Shown here in pieces: positions 1-7,130 of a DNA stretch of 12,714 bases. Position numbers and translations under genes: made by a program. The notes under the pieces were generated by a model. It was not told where the DNA came from and did not search any database. It saw only the letters and a list, made by a program, of their open reading frames with translations. This stretch comes from CBDCWA01 sp046048295 (GTDB lineage: Bacteria > Pseudomonadota > Alphaproteobacteria > Rhizobiales > Hyphomicrobiaceae): positions 1 through 12,714 of the forward strand of contig JBJOGJ010000105.1 of the NCBI GenBank assembly GCA_046048295.1. The letters are read 5' to 3'. Numbering within the stretch: position 1 is the first letter of the stretch; every line of letters starts with the position of its first letter.

Positions 1-747
1 CACCGCGTCCTGTCCTGCCAGCGTAACCTTGAGGCGGCTCTGCTGCTGGTCGACCTCGGCAACGGCAAGAATGACCCGAGACGCATTGTAGGCCGTAGCC
101 AGCCTGGTCAGCAGGCTCGAATCCCCGGATCGGGCAGCCTGGATGGCCACGGGATCGACTCCAGCCTTGGCGACCTGGGGCTTCAGCGGCGCAATGGCGT
201 TCTCGAGATCCAGATCGCGCCAGACGCCTGACCAAGCCGTGGCCGCTCGGCCGCCCACCAGGCGCAAACCATCCTTTATCGCGGGATCAGAAGCCGCAAC
301 AACGGTGACGAGGATTGTCTCCGGCGCCGGCTCCTCGATGAACGGGATGCCCCGCTGGCGAAGCAGCGCCTTCACACCGCCTTCGTCGAAAGTGAAGTCG
401 AGCGAAGCAATGTACTGCGTGGAAGAATTTTGTGCCGAACGCACGGCGACACGCGAAATGAGCCGCGTCGGGTCCGTCGCTTTCAGCTTAGGCAGCTCGC
501 GATAGGCGGTAACCGGGAGGAGACGCTTCAGAAGCGAACGCAATGCGGCGCGGCGCCCATCGGCCAGCGCCTGCTGCTGTGCGCGTGCGGCGTCCTCTGC
601 GACGGCATCGACGGGATAGTTGGCAATCTTGAACGGGTTGGGCTCAGCGCCAGCCCCAGTCGCAGCGAAAGCGAACACGGCCACCGCTGCGAGTAGACTT
701 GCCAGTCGCCTGCTCACGGCATTCAATCGCCACGGCTCCCTCGGCAC
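1..747 (-). CDS. DUF2066-like secreted protein, partial (C-terminus beyond left edge)
   Basis: The minus strand is open from the window edge to about position 814, and about 249 residues are visible. The N-terminus has a signal-peptide shape: an Arg-rich start, then a hydrophobic stretch (LASLLAAVAVFAFAATGAGA), so export to the periplasm is inferred. The following sequence (NPFKIANYPVDAVAEDAARA, then QALADGRRAALRSLLKRLLP) resembles DUF2066 proteins, which lie beside purM in many alphaproteobacteria. Their function is not known to me. No in-frame ATG is available, so the start is non-ATG. GTG at 747 has a GGGAG Shine-Dalgarno 9 bases upstream and is preferred. TTG at 726 (AGGGAG upstream) and GTG at 717 (immediately before the signal peptide) are alternatives. 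The gene is divergent from purM. Family assignment comes from recognition and context, not a search. Confidence 0.75.
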   Translation of the reverse strand, partial: MPREPWRLNAVSRRLASLLAAVAVFAFAATGAGAEPNPFKIANYPVDAVAEDAARAQQQALADGRRAALRSLLKRLLPVTAYRELPKLKATDPTRLISRVAVRSAQNSSTQYIASLDFTFDEGGVKALLRQRGIPFIEEPAPETILVTVVAASDPAIKDGLRLVGGRAATAWSGVWRDLDLENAIAPLKPQVAKAGVDPVAIQAARSGDSSLLTRLATAYNASRVILAVAEVDQQQSRLKVTLAGQDAV

Positions 748-781
748 GCTATCGGTCTCCCGTCCAGTTTCGTTGACTGCC

Positions 782-810
782 GTTATAGTGGTACCGAACG
801 CAGTGATCCA
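782..810 (-). promoter_or_regulatory. Possible promoter of the DUF2066-like gene
   Basis: On the minus strand a TATAAC hexamer (782-787) lies 17 bases from TGGATC (805-810). The -10 match is good and the -35 match is weak (3 of 6). It would start transcription about 30 bases ahead of the GTG at 747. It lies in the divergent gap shared with purM. This is a consensus-only guess. Confidence 0.22.
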
Positions 811-984
811 TCTTCATGGACCCCTTGCCGCCGATATTGCCTGAGGCGAATTGCCCACACTGTCCAGCCGCCCTCTGTTGCCGCTCCACAACGAGGTCTG
901 CTAGGAGGCGCAATCCGGCGGGAGCTATGTGGCGAAAGTATGCCCGGATCGACGGTCAGGAAAGGACGCTGGCAATTCTGCCGT

Positions 985-990
985 GAGGAG
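985..990 (+). promoter_or_regulatory. Ribosome binding site fixing the purM start
   Basis: GAGGAG ends 6 bases before the ATG at 997. It decides between this start and an in-frame ATG at 940, which would add 19 residues that do not look like PurM and has no comparable site. Confidence 0.75.
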
Positions 991-996
991 ATATCG

Positions 997-2079
997 ATGG
1001 TCGCTGACAACAATAATCCACCCGCCACCGGCACCACCTATCGCGATGCCGGCGTCGACATCGATGCTGGAAATGCCCTGGTGGAAGCCATAAAGCCGCT
1101 TGCGGCATCCACCCGCCGATCGGGGGCTGACGCCAATCTCGGCGGGTTCGGCGGTCTTTTCGACCTAAAGGCCGCAGGCTTCACAGACCCGGTGCTGGTC
1201 GCTGCCAACGACGGGGTGGGCACCAAGCTGAAGATCGCCATCGATACCGGACGCCACGACACGGTCGGCATCGACCTTGTGGCCATGTGCGTCAACGATC
1301 TCGTGGTCCAGGGGGCCGAGCCGTTGTTCTTCCTGGATTATTTCGCTACCGGCAAGCTCGATGTCCAGGTTGCGCGCGCAGTCGTCGCCGGAATTGCGGA
1401 GGGATGTCGGCAGGCAGGATGTGCGCTCATTGGCGGGGAGACTGCCGAGATGCCGGGCATGTACGCTACGGGCGACTATGACCTCGCAGGGTTCGCGGTA
1501 GGGGCAGTCGAGCGTGGTCAAATTCTGCCACGTCAGGACGTCGCGGACGGCGATGTCATCATCGCGATCGCCTCGTCCGGACCACACTCGAACGGCTATT
1601 CACTGATCCGCCGGCTCGTTGCGGACAGCGGCCTCGGTTGGGATGCGCCTGCACCTTTCGATCCTGGCACGACGCTCGCGGATGCCCTGCTCCGGCCAAC
1701 CCGCATCTATGTCAAGGCGCTGCTCGGTGCCATACGCGATACGGGGGCCGTCAAGGCGTTAGCCCACATCACGGGCGGCGGTCTCACTGAGAATATTCCC
1801 CGCGTGCTGCCTGACGGCGTATGCGCCGAGATCAATCTCGATACTTGGAAGGCGCCAGCCGTATTTCGCTGGCTCATGAGCACGGGACGTTTCGACGTCG
1901 CCGAACTGGTCCGCACGTTCAATGCGGGAATCGGCATGGTCGTCGTCGCCGATGCCGCACAAGCGAACGCAATTACAACCAGTCTCTCCAGCAGCGGCCA
2001 CGAAGTCTTCACCATCGGCTCGATCAGACGAGGTGACGGCGAACGCGTGCGCTACTCTGGCAATCTGGAGTTCGCATGA
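997..2079 (+). CDS. purM: Phosphoribosylformylglycinamidine cyclo-ligase (AIR synthetase)
   Basis: PurM converts formylglycinamidine ribonucleotide plus ATP to aminoimidazole ribonucleotide, the fifth step of de novo purine synthesis, in the cytosol. The 360-residue product (E. coli PurM is about 345) carries the family signatures in order: YRDAGVDIDAGN (15-26), GGFGGLFDL (49-57), the ATP/metal loop DGVGTKLKIA (72-81), GIDLVAMCVNDL (91-102), GGETAEMPGMY (146-156), SSGPHSNGYSL (193-203), HITGGGLTENIPR (257-269) and FNAGIGMVVV (308-317). The start is set by a GAGGAG site 6 bases upstream. The last four bases (ATGA) overlap the start of purN, so the two are translationally coupled. All conserved blocks are intact, and this looks like a functional housekeeping gene. 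Confidence 0.98.
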   Translation: MVADNNNPPATGTTYRDAGVDIDAGNALVEAIKPLAASTRRSGADANLGGFGGLFDLKAAGFTDPVLVAANDGVGTKLKIAIDTGRHDTVGIDLVAMCVNDLVVQGAEPLFFLDYFATGKLDVQVARAVVAGIAEGCRQAGCALIGGETAEMPGMYATGDYDLAGFAVGAVERGQILPRQDVADGDVIIAIASSGPHSNGYSLIRRLVADSGLGWDAPAPFDPGTTLADALLRPTRIYVKALLGAIRDTGAVKALAHITGGGLTENIPRVLPDGVCAEINLDTWKAPAVFRWLMSTGRFDVAELVRTFNAGIGMVVVADAAQANAITTSLSSSGHEVFTIGSIRRGDGERVRYSGNLEFA

Positions 2080-2753
2080 TGACGGCATCGGCTGACAAGA
2101 AGCGCATAGCAATACTGATTTCCGGTCGCGGGTCAAACATGATGAGCCTCGTCGAGGCCATGGCGGCCCCGGAGTTTCCCGCCGAGGCCGTGGTGGTCAT
2201 ATCGAACCGGCCAGAAGCCGCCGGCCTCGCCTGGGCAGAAAATCGCGGTATCGAGAGCCTCGCTATCGATCACAAGTCGTATCCCTCGCGGGAAGCTTTC
2301 GAGGCCAAGCTTCACGAAGAACTCTCCCGTCGGCAAATCGACATCGTCTGCCTCGCCGGGTTCATGCGCCTGTTGACGGCTGCGTTCGTCGATAAGTGGC
2401 TGGGGCGAATGCTCAACATCCACCCGTCGCTGCTGCCGGCATTTCGAGGTCTCGACACCCACCAGCAGGCCATCGACGCCGGCGTCAAAATCGCCGGTTG
2501 TACTGTCCATCTGGTAGTTCCCGAAATGGATGCAGGGCCGATCATCGCGCAAGCTGCCGTGGCGGTACATGAGAACGATTCGGCAGACACCCTCGCCGCA
2601 CGTATTCTACGGGCTGAGCATAAAATCTACCCGCACGCCCTTCACCTAATCGCCTCTGGGAGGGGCCAACCCCATGAAAACAAAGTTTTAATCGAACGTT
2701 CGGTTAACCAGGGGGATGAGCTTTTCTCGCCCCCGCTCGCCAACCCGTCCTAG
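2076..2753 (+). CDS. purN: Phosphoribosylglycinamide formyltransferase (GAR transformylase)
   Basis: PurN transfers a formyl group from 10-formyltetrahydrofolate to glycinamide ribonucleotide, the third purine step. The 225-residue protein shows the phosphate-binding GRGSN loop (17-21), the LAGFMRLL stretch (93-100), the catalytic Asn114 and His116 in the motif NIHPSLLPAF (114-123), and Asp152 in MDAGPII. These correspond to Asn106, His108 and Asp144 of the E. coli enzyme, offset by 8 throughout. It begins inside the stop region of purM (ATGA overlap), as in many bacteria, so the pair is an operon. The C-terminal 25 or so residues after about 200 extend past the usual fold and appear unconserved. 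A second ATG directly follows the first, and either could be used. Confidence 0.97.
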   Translation: MMTASADKKRIAILISGRGSNMMSLVEAMAAPEFPAEAVVVISNRPEAAGLAWAENRGIESLAIDHKSYPSREAFEAKLHEELSRRQIDIVCLAGFMRLLTAAFVDKWLGRMLNIHPSLLPAFRGLDTHQQAIDAGVKIAGCTVHLVVPEMDAGPIIAQAAVAVHENDSADTLAARILRAEHKIYPHALHLIASGRGQPHENKVLIERSVNQGDELFSPPLANPS

Positions 2754-2808
2754 ATATTGGATTGCGCGCCAAATCGTAGCGGCACCGGAGCAAGTGTGGA
2801 CCAACAGC

Positions 2809-2839
2809 AACGCCAATGCTACCAAACTGTGGCGTTTTT
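2809..2839 (+). terminator. Candidate intrinsic terminator of purMN
   Basis: A perfect 7-bp stem AACGCCA/TGGCGTT (2809-2815 with 2830-2836) has a 14-base loop. A run of five T (2835-2839) overlaps the end of the stem. It lies 56 bases after the purN stop. The stem is short and the loop is large, so its strength is uncertain. Confidence 0.4.
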
Positions 2840-3011
2840 GCTTCTTATATTGAGCTTGGAAGGTCCAATGCACGCCGGTTCGCACGAGGACATCGAGTGC
2901 GCTGGCCAATGCGTTCCGCGCGCAACAGTTGTCGCATCGGCACTGTGCTAGCTTGAAGTATTGGCGCCCATCCGAGAGCGAGGACGCGAACGGCGCGAAG
3001 TGGATCGAAAG

Positions 3012-4376
3012 ATGAATATGACGACGCCTGTGCACACTCATGAACTCGGCGAGGAGTCGAGCATCTGGTTCAAGCTGACGCCACTCATAAAGGGCAACCC
3101 GCAGAACCCGATGGCTATGCTGCAGCTCATGACGGAGCGCTATGGTGGGGTCATCTCTGTAAATATGGGCGATGAGCGCGTCGTCTTTCTTTCGGAGCCC
3201 GAGCATTTCAAGCGCGTGCTCGTCACCAAGGCCGACGACTACATCAAATACTTCGACGGGCTCCGTCCGGTTTTCGGCAAGTCTATGATTACCCACGATG
3301 GTGTACTCTGGCAGAAGATCCGGATGCCGCAGCAGCCGGCGTTCCACCCAGACATGTTTGCCGAGTACATCCCCTATTTCCTTGACGCCATCCGGAAGAA
3401 GATGGGGATGTGGGAGGAGACGGCCCGCTCAGGCGAGACCATAGAGATGGTCGAGCAGACATGGACGCTTGCCGCAGACATGATCTGCAAGGCCCTGTTC
3501 GACCGTGAAATGCCTTTCAACCCGCACTTCGTCTTCAAGTGCGTAAAAACCTATACCGATGTCGGAAACCATAAGGAAATCCGCCTCAAGCTGGTCTCGG
3601 GCACCGAGTTCGAGATTGCCGAGGAGGGAACGGCCAAAGCCATGGACGTATGGGCGAGCGTACCGCCCGCGGTGATCGCCGCCGACCCGCGCGAGGACCG
3701 CGAGCGCACACTGCTCAAGATGATCCAGGATGCAGTAGCCGATCCGGACATCCCGGAATTCGACGAGCAACAGGCAATCGACGAACTCAAGCAGTACCTG
3801 TGGGCAGGCACCGAAACAACGGCGCTGACGCTGGCCTGGGCGATGTACCTCACGTCCAGGCACCCTGAGGCCTCCGAACGCATCCGCCGCGAAGGTGAAG
3901 AGGTGTATGGCGACCGGGACCCGACTGCAGCCGACTACTCCGGCCTCGCCTATACGCGCGCGGTCATCCAGGAGACGATGAGGCTCTATCCACCAATCTG
4001 GGGCCTGATCCGGGTCGCGTCAAAAGCCGACGAGATCGGTGGCAAAGAAATCAAGGCGGGTGATCGGGTTGTCATGTTCGCCTATGGCGCGCACCACAAT
4101 CCGCGTTTCTGGGACGAGCCCGAAGAATTCCGGCCCGAGCGGTTCATGGGTGAGGCTGCCAAGAAGCGGCAACCGTATACATATCTACCGTTCGGCGGCG
4201 GCAAGCGCTCCTGCATCGGCGGCGCAATGAGCCAGGTCGAGAACACCCTGGCGCTCTCGATCCTGCTGCGCCGGTTCCGCCCCGAATACGTCGGTAGCGA
4301 GCCGCCGGGCCTCAACGCCACCGTGACGCTGACACCCAAGGGCGGGCTCCACTTCAAGATCCACGAGCGGAACTGA
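3012..4376 (+). CDS. Cytochrome P450 monooxygenase
   Basis: This is a heme-thiolate monooxygenase that inserts one oxygen atom from O2 into an organic substrate, using electrons from a separate reductase or ferredoxin system not encoded here. Numbered from the ATG at 3012 (454 residues), it has the helix C WxxxR (Trp100, Arg104), the I-helix oxygen-activation motif AGTETT (265-270), the K-helix ExxR (Glu321, Arg324) in ETMRLYPP, a PERF motif, and the heme loop FGGGKRSCIG with the proximal ligand Cys401. All hallmarks are intact, and no membrane anchor or fused reductase is present, so a soluble bacterial P450 is likely. Start choice is uncertain: an in-frame TTG at 2961 would add 17 charged residues, ATG at 3018 is possible, and no Shine-Dalgarno is convincing. 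The substrate cannot be told; the AGTETT and heme-loop style recalls CYP4/CYP102-like fatty-acid or terpenoid hydroxylases only loosely. Confidence 0.96.
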   Translation: MNMTTPVHTHELGEESSIWFKLTPLIKGNPQNPMAMLQLMTERYGGVISVNMGDERVVFLSEPEHFKRVLVTKADDYIKYFDGLRPVFGKSMITHDGVLWQKIRMPQQPAFHPDMFAEYIPYFLDAIRKKMGMWEETARSGETIEMVEQTWTLAADMICKALFDREMPFNPHFVFKCVKTYTDVGNHKEIRLKLVSGTEFEIAEEGTAKAMDVWASVPPAVIAADPREDRERTLLKMIQDAVADPDIPEFDEQQAIDELKQYLWAGTETTALTLAWAMYLTSRHPEASERIRREGEEVYGDRDPTAADYSGLAYTRAVIQETMRLYPPIWGLIRVASKADEIGGKEIKAGDRVVMFAYGAHHNPRFWDEPEEFRPERFMGEAAKKRQPYTYLPFGGGKRSCIGGAMSQVENTLALSILLRRFRPEYVGSEPPGLNATVTLTPKGGLHFKIHERN

Positions 4377-4377
4377 T

Positions 4378-4399
4378 CCAGTGGCGCGCTGCCCGCTGG
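4378..4399. terminator. Weak hairpin in the convergent gap
   Basis: CCAGTGG (4378-4384) and CCGCTGG (4393-4399) can form a 7-bp stem with one G-U pair and an 8-base loop. The hairpin sits between the convergent P450 and ParB-like genes. There is no T-run on either side, so it may act only as an RNA end stabiliser or may be chance. Confidence 0.25.
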
Positions 4400-4406
4400 A
4401 GCTTAC

Positions 4407-4829
4407 TCACACGACATGCGGCGGGGGCGCTGCAACGTGGCTTTCGTCCCGTAGACTGTCAGAGATGGAAGTCCGGTAGACTAGGAAGTAGAGTTCCTTG
4501 ACCTTGGGGCCCCACAAATTGGTCCAGAATTCCTTTGAAACATTGCGCGCTGCAGTTATCCGGTGACCGCCGTTCACGATCACCCAGTTGCCGCGGCGCC
4601 CAATCCTCACAATGATCGGTTCGAAGCAGTCGTAGCCCTCGCGTCGTATCGCCTCCTCGACATATTCGAGGCGTGGGCTTTCACCGCGAGTTTCGTTCTT
4701 GAGCGGAAGAGTTTCGAGCAAGCCGAGCGGCACCACGACAGCCGCCATGTCATCATAAAACTGCAGGTGCTGCAGATCTTCTGGACAGGTGATGCGCTGG
4801 ATATCCAGTGCCGCATTATGAACCATCAT
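4407..4829 (-). CDS. Small stand-alone ParB/sulfiredoxin-fold protein
   Basis: The product is about 140 residues. The central part has the order expected of the ParB N-terminal/sulfiredoxin superfamily: a helix (YVEEAIRREG), the strand PIIVRIG, then WVIVNGGHRITAARN. The last resembles the family's nucleotide-binding box (G-x-x-R-x-x-A-A) and contains His90 and Arg91 (numbered from the first ATG). There is no helix-turn-helix or ParB C-terminal domain, and no ParA neighbour, so a chromosome-partitioning role is unlikely. Some members of this fold bind or hydrolyse CTP or ATP; whether this one does is unknown. Three ATG codons are in tandem at 4832, 4829 and 4826 behind AAGGGAGGGA, and spacing favours the second or third. 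It is transcribed opposite to both neighbours, the P450 and the dioxygenase. The C-terminus (AAPPPHVV) is probably disordered. Confidence 0.72.
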   Translation of the reverse strand: MMVHNAALDIQRITCPEDLQHLQFYDDMAAVVVPLGLLETLPLKNETRGESPRLEYVEEAIRREGYDCFEPIIVRIGRRGNWVIVNGGHRITAARNVSKEFWTNLWGPKVKELYFLVYRTSISDSLRDESHVAAPPPHVV

Positions 4830-4832
4830 CAT

Positions 4833-4842
4833 TCCCTCCCTT
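4833..4842 (-). promoter_or_regulatory. Strong ribosome binding site before three tandem ATGs
   Basis: On the minus strand AAGGGAGGGA directly precedes ATGATGATG. The first ATG is only about 2 bases from the GGAGG core, the second 5 and the third 8. This makes 4829 or 4826 the likely start. Confidence 0.55.
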
Positions 4843-4946
4843 AGGTTCAGGGGAACATGACTTCACCCGGCTTTTGGCTTGCTGGTCTCCTCCGTTGGGC
4901 CTCTAGCGCGCTTTCGCTTCGACCTAGGATGTTCTTGGCCGAAGAA

Positions 4947-4975
4947 TCTATCTTGATATTCCAATTTGGCGTCAA
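4947..4975 (-). promoter_or_regulatory. Candidate promoter of the ParB-like gene
   Basis: On the minus strand TTGACG (4970-4975, 5 of 6 to the -35 consensus) is separated by exactly 17 bases from GATAGA (4947-4952, 3 of 6 to the -10). It lies in the AT-rich patch of an otherwise GC-rich divergent gap, and the leader would be about 110 bases. No equally good promoter was found for the dioxygenase on the other strand. Confidence 0.35.
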
Positions 4976-5103
4976 AATCGATAATTTAATTGAGACACGT
5001 TTCGAAAACTTGTGAGCGCCTGTTTTGTTCCGTATCGCGCCCCACCACTCGTCCTTACACATTTTTGGGCCAGCCTTGAGCAGCTTACGTTTGGGAGGAT
5101 TGC

Positions 5104-5946
5104 ATGCCGATCAAAGTGGAGCCAACCGGCGCCGCACTTGGTGCCCGGGTAACGGGCATCGACTTGTCGCGAGAACTCACGGCTACCGAGATCGCTGAGA
5201 TCAGGGCAGCCTGGCTCGACCACCTCGTGCTCATCTTCCCGGACCAGGTCCTCAGCGAGGCCGACCAGGTCCGTTTCACCCAATATTTCGGCGAAATGCC
5301 TCTGCGGAAGCGCTACGAGGGCCGGCAGAATGCTGACGCGGCCTACAAGTCGATAATGCTGGTGACCAACGTGCGAGAGAACGACAAGCCGATCGGCTCC
5401 CTGCCGGACGGCGAGATGATGTTCCACTCGGACGGTGCCTACGATCCCGATCCCTACATGTACACACTGCTCTACGCCGTGGAACTGCCGTCCTGGGGCG
5501 GGGATACGCTCTTCGCCAACATGTACCGGGCCTATGAGATGATCCCTGGCGCCCTCAAGGCCCGCCTTCGTGGCAGTTGCGGCGTCCAGGGCTACTACTC
5601 CGGCGCCGTGACCACGGCCGACCGCGACGGCAATTATTCGGGCGAAGTCCAGCACCCGCTTTTCATCCGTCACGCTGAGACAGGCCGTACCGCGCTCTAC
5701 GCGAGCCGCCTCATGACCGTGGGTATCGCCGGTATCGCGGAAAGTGAAGCCGTTGAGATCCTGGGAACACTGTTCGACCTGACCGAGCAGGCCGACAACA
5801 TCTACGCTCACAAGTGGTCGATCGGCGATTTCGTAATGTGGGACAACCGGTGCGTCACCCACGCGCGAACGGACTTCCCGCGCAATGAGCGGCGCATGCT
5901 CCGGCGCAGCACGGTACAGGGCGTGCGGCCCGAGATGGCAATTTGA
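5104..5946 (+). CDS. TauD/TfdA-family Fe(II)/2-oxoglutarate-dependent dioxygenase
   Basis: The 280-residue enzyme belongs to the family that couples decarboxylation of 2-oxoglutarate to hydroxylation of a substrate such as taurine, sulfonates, phenoxyacetates or related acids. The iron-binding triad is visible: His108 and Asp110 in FHSDGAYD, and His253 in WDNRCVTHAR. Arg264 and Arg268 lie 11 and 15 residues after the distal His, the spacing of the 2-oxoglutarate-binding arginines in TauD (His255, Arg266, Arg270). The N-terminus (VEPTGAALGARVTGIDLS) is typical of the family. GGGAGG at 5093-5098, 5 bases before the ATG, makes the start secure. The next gene, 110 bases downstream on the same strand, is a periplasmic solute-binding protein, which hints at uptake and oxidation of one compound. 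Substrate specificity cannot be read from the sequence; it is not obviously TauD itself. Confidence 0.94.
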   Translation: MPIKVEPTGAALGARVTGIDLSRELTATEIAEIRAAWLDHLVLIFPDQVLSEADQVRFTQYFGEMPLRKRYEGRQNADAAYKSIMLVTNVRENDKPIGSLPDGEMMFHSDGAYDPDPYMYTLLYAVELPSWGGDTLFANMYRAYEMIPGALKARLRGSCGVQGYYSGAVTTADRDGNYSGEVQHPLFIRHAETGRTALYASRLMTVGIAGIAESEAVEILGTLFDLTEQADNIYAHKWSIGDFVMWDNRCVTHARTDFPRNERRMLRRSTVQGVRPEMAI

Positions 5947-6056
5947 GGCTGCGAAACTGCATTCAATTGCCTCTTTGCATTGCCAGGAAGCGTCAAAATC
6001 CTTACGATCCTGCGCTCATGGCGAAGATGCCAAGTGCATAACACAAGGGAGCAATA

Positions 6057-7073
6057 ATGCACATCAAACCTATGGGCGCGGGCGCCGCGCTCGCCACCCT
6101 GGCCCTATCGATCGGGGTTGCTTCGATTCCTGCGGGAGCGCAGGACTTCTACAAAGGCAAAACAGTCAACATCATCGTCGGCTTCTCGCCAGGCGGCGGC
6201 TACGATACCTACGCTCGCACAGTAGCCCGCTTCCTGAACAAGCACATTCCTGGCACCCCTTCCATCGTGGTCCAGAATATGCCGGGTGCAGCCAGCCTGA
6301 AGTCCGTCCTTTACGTCGCAAATGCGGGCCCCAAGGACGGAACCGCTATCGGCGCCTTCAATCCGGGCGTCATTACGGACAGCCTGCTGAACGCCGACAA
6401 AGTCAAGATCAAGATGAACAGTGTTGCCTACCTTGGCAGCATCACCAACGATTTCCGCGTCTGTTATAGCTGGCATACGTCGAAGGTGAAGAGCTGGGAC
6501 GATCTTGCGAAGGGCACCAAGTACATCCTCGGCAGCACTGGCAAGGGCGCCAGCTCATACGTAAACGGGGCGATCCTGAGGAACGTGTTCAAGTTCAACG
6601 TGCAGCAGGTTCTCGGCTATCCCGGCAGTGCCGAGCAGCGGATCGCAATCGAGCGCGGCGAACTCGACGGCGACTGTGGCTCCTGGTCGAGCATCAGCGA
6701 GGAATGGATCCGCGACAAGAAGATCCATCCGCTGGTTCAGTTCACAAGCCGCCGCACCCCCGACATGCCGCCGGACATTCCTTTCATTGGCGACAAGGCC
6801 GACCCGCAGCAGAAGCAGGTGCTGAACATCCTGCTTGCGGCAGGCGCACTCGGCCGTCCCTACATCATGGCCAAGGAAGTGCCGAAGGATCGCCTTGCCA
6901 CGATGCAGAAGGCGTTCATGGCAACGATGAATGATGCAGGATTCCTGGCAGAGGCAAAAAAGCAGAGCCTTCCGGTCAATCCGGTCGATGGTGCAGAAGC
7001 AGCAAAGATCATCGACGAGATCTATGCGGCTCCGGCAGACATCGTTGCACTGGCCAAGAAGGCTGTCGAATAG
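6057..7073 (+). CDS. Tripartite tricarboxylate transporter-type periplasmic solute-binding protein (TctC/Bug family), orphan
   Basis: The 338-residue protein begins with a Sec signal peptide (hydrophobic core about residues 8-24, cleavage expected after AGA at 26-28, before QDFYKG). The mature N-terminus has the Bug-family pattern: KTVNIIVGFSPGGGYDTYAR (35-54), then HIPGTPSIVVQNMPGA. Such proteins capture carboxylated or other small organic ligands in the periplasm and usually pass them to TctA/TctB membrane subunits. Those are not in this window, but orphan Bug proteins are common in proteobacteria. AAGGGAG at 6045-6051, 5 bases before the ATG, supports the start. It probably shares a transcript or function with the upstream dioxygenase, and a strong terminator follows. 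Two internal cysteines (in FRVCYSW and GDCGSW) are compatible with a disulfide in the periplasm. The ligand is unknown. Confidence 0.93.
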   Translation: MHIKPMGAGAALATLALSIGVASIPAGAQDFYKGKTVNIIVGFSPGGGYDTYARTVARFLNKHIPGTPSIVVQNMPGAASLKSVLYVANAGPKDGTAIGAFNPGVITDSLLNADKVKIKMNSVAYLGSITNDFRVCYSWHTSKVKSWDDLAKGTKYILGSTGKGASSYVNGAILRNVFKFNVQQVLGYPGSAEQRIAIERGELDGDCGSWSSISEEWIRDKKIHPLVQFTSRRTPDMPPDIPFIGDKADPQQKQVLNILLAAGALGRPYIMAKEVPKDRLATMQKAFMATMNDAGFLAEAKKQSLPVNPVDGAEAAKIIDEIYAAPADIVALAKKAVE

Positions 7074-7099
7074 ACTGGCTGGACTAAGAGCAACACAGA

Positions 7100-7130
7100 G
7101 CCCTGCCGCAAGTGCCGGCAGGGCTTTTTT
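7100..7130 (+). terminator. Intrinsic terminator after the solute-binding protein gene
   Basis: A 9-bp GC-rich stem GCCCTGCCG/CCGGCAGGGC (7100-7108 with 7116-7124) with a 7-base loop is followed by six T (7125-7130). It lies 26 bases past the stop. The T-run touches the stop codon of the opposing ATP-grasp gene. On the minus strand there is no T-run, so it is directional. Confidence 0.9.

Noticed and set aside
143..844. Several plus-strand frames opposite the DUF2066-like gene
   Set aside because: The minus-strand frame has a signal peptide, family-like sequence and good starts; the plus-strand frames are Arg/Ser-rich shadows.
2693..2709. Overlapping palindromes CGAACGTTCG and GGTTAACC near the end of purN
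   Set aside because: They lie within coding sequence, are short, and have no promoter or gene start next to them; treated as chance.
2688..3347. 219-codon minus-strand open frame across the purN end and P450 start
   Set aside because: It overlaps two well-supported genes on the opposite strand, has no Shine-Dalgarno and no recognisable domain.
4972..5862. 296-codon minus-strand open frame opposite the dioxygenase
   Set aside because: It lies antisense to a fully motif-supported TauD-family gene, is low in recognisable structure (His/Val/Gly-rich composition), and arises from GC-rich codon bias on the other strand.
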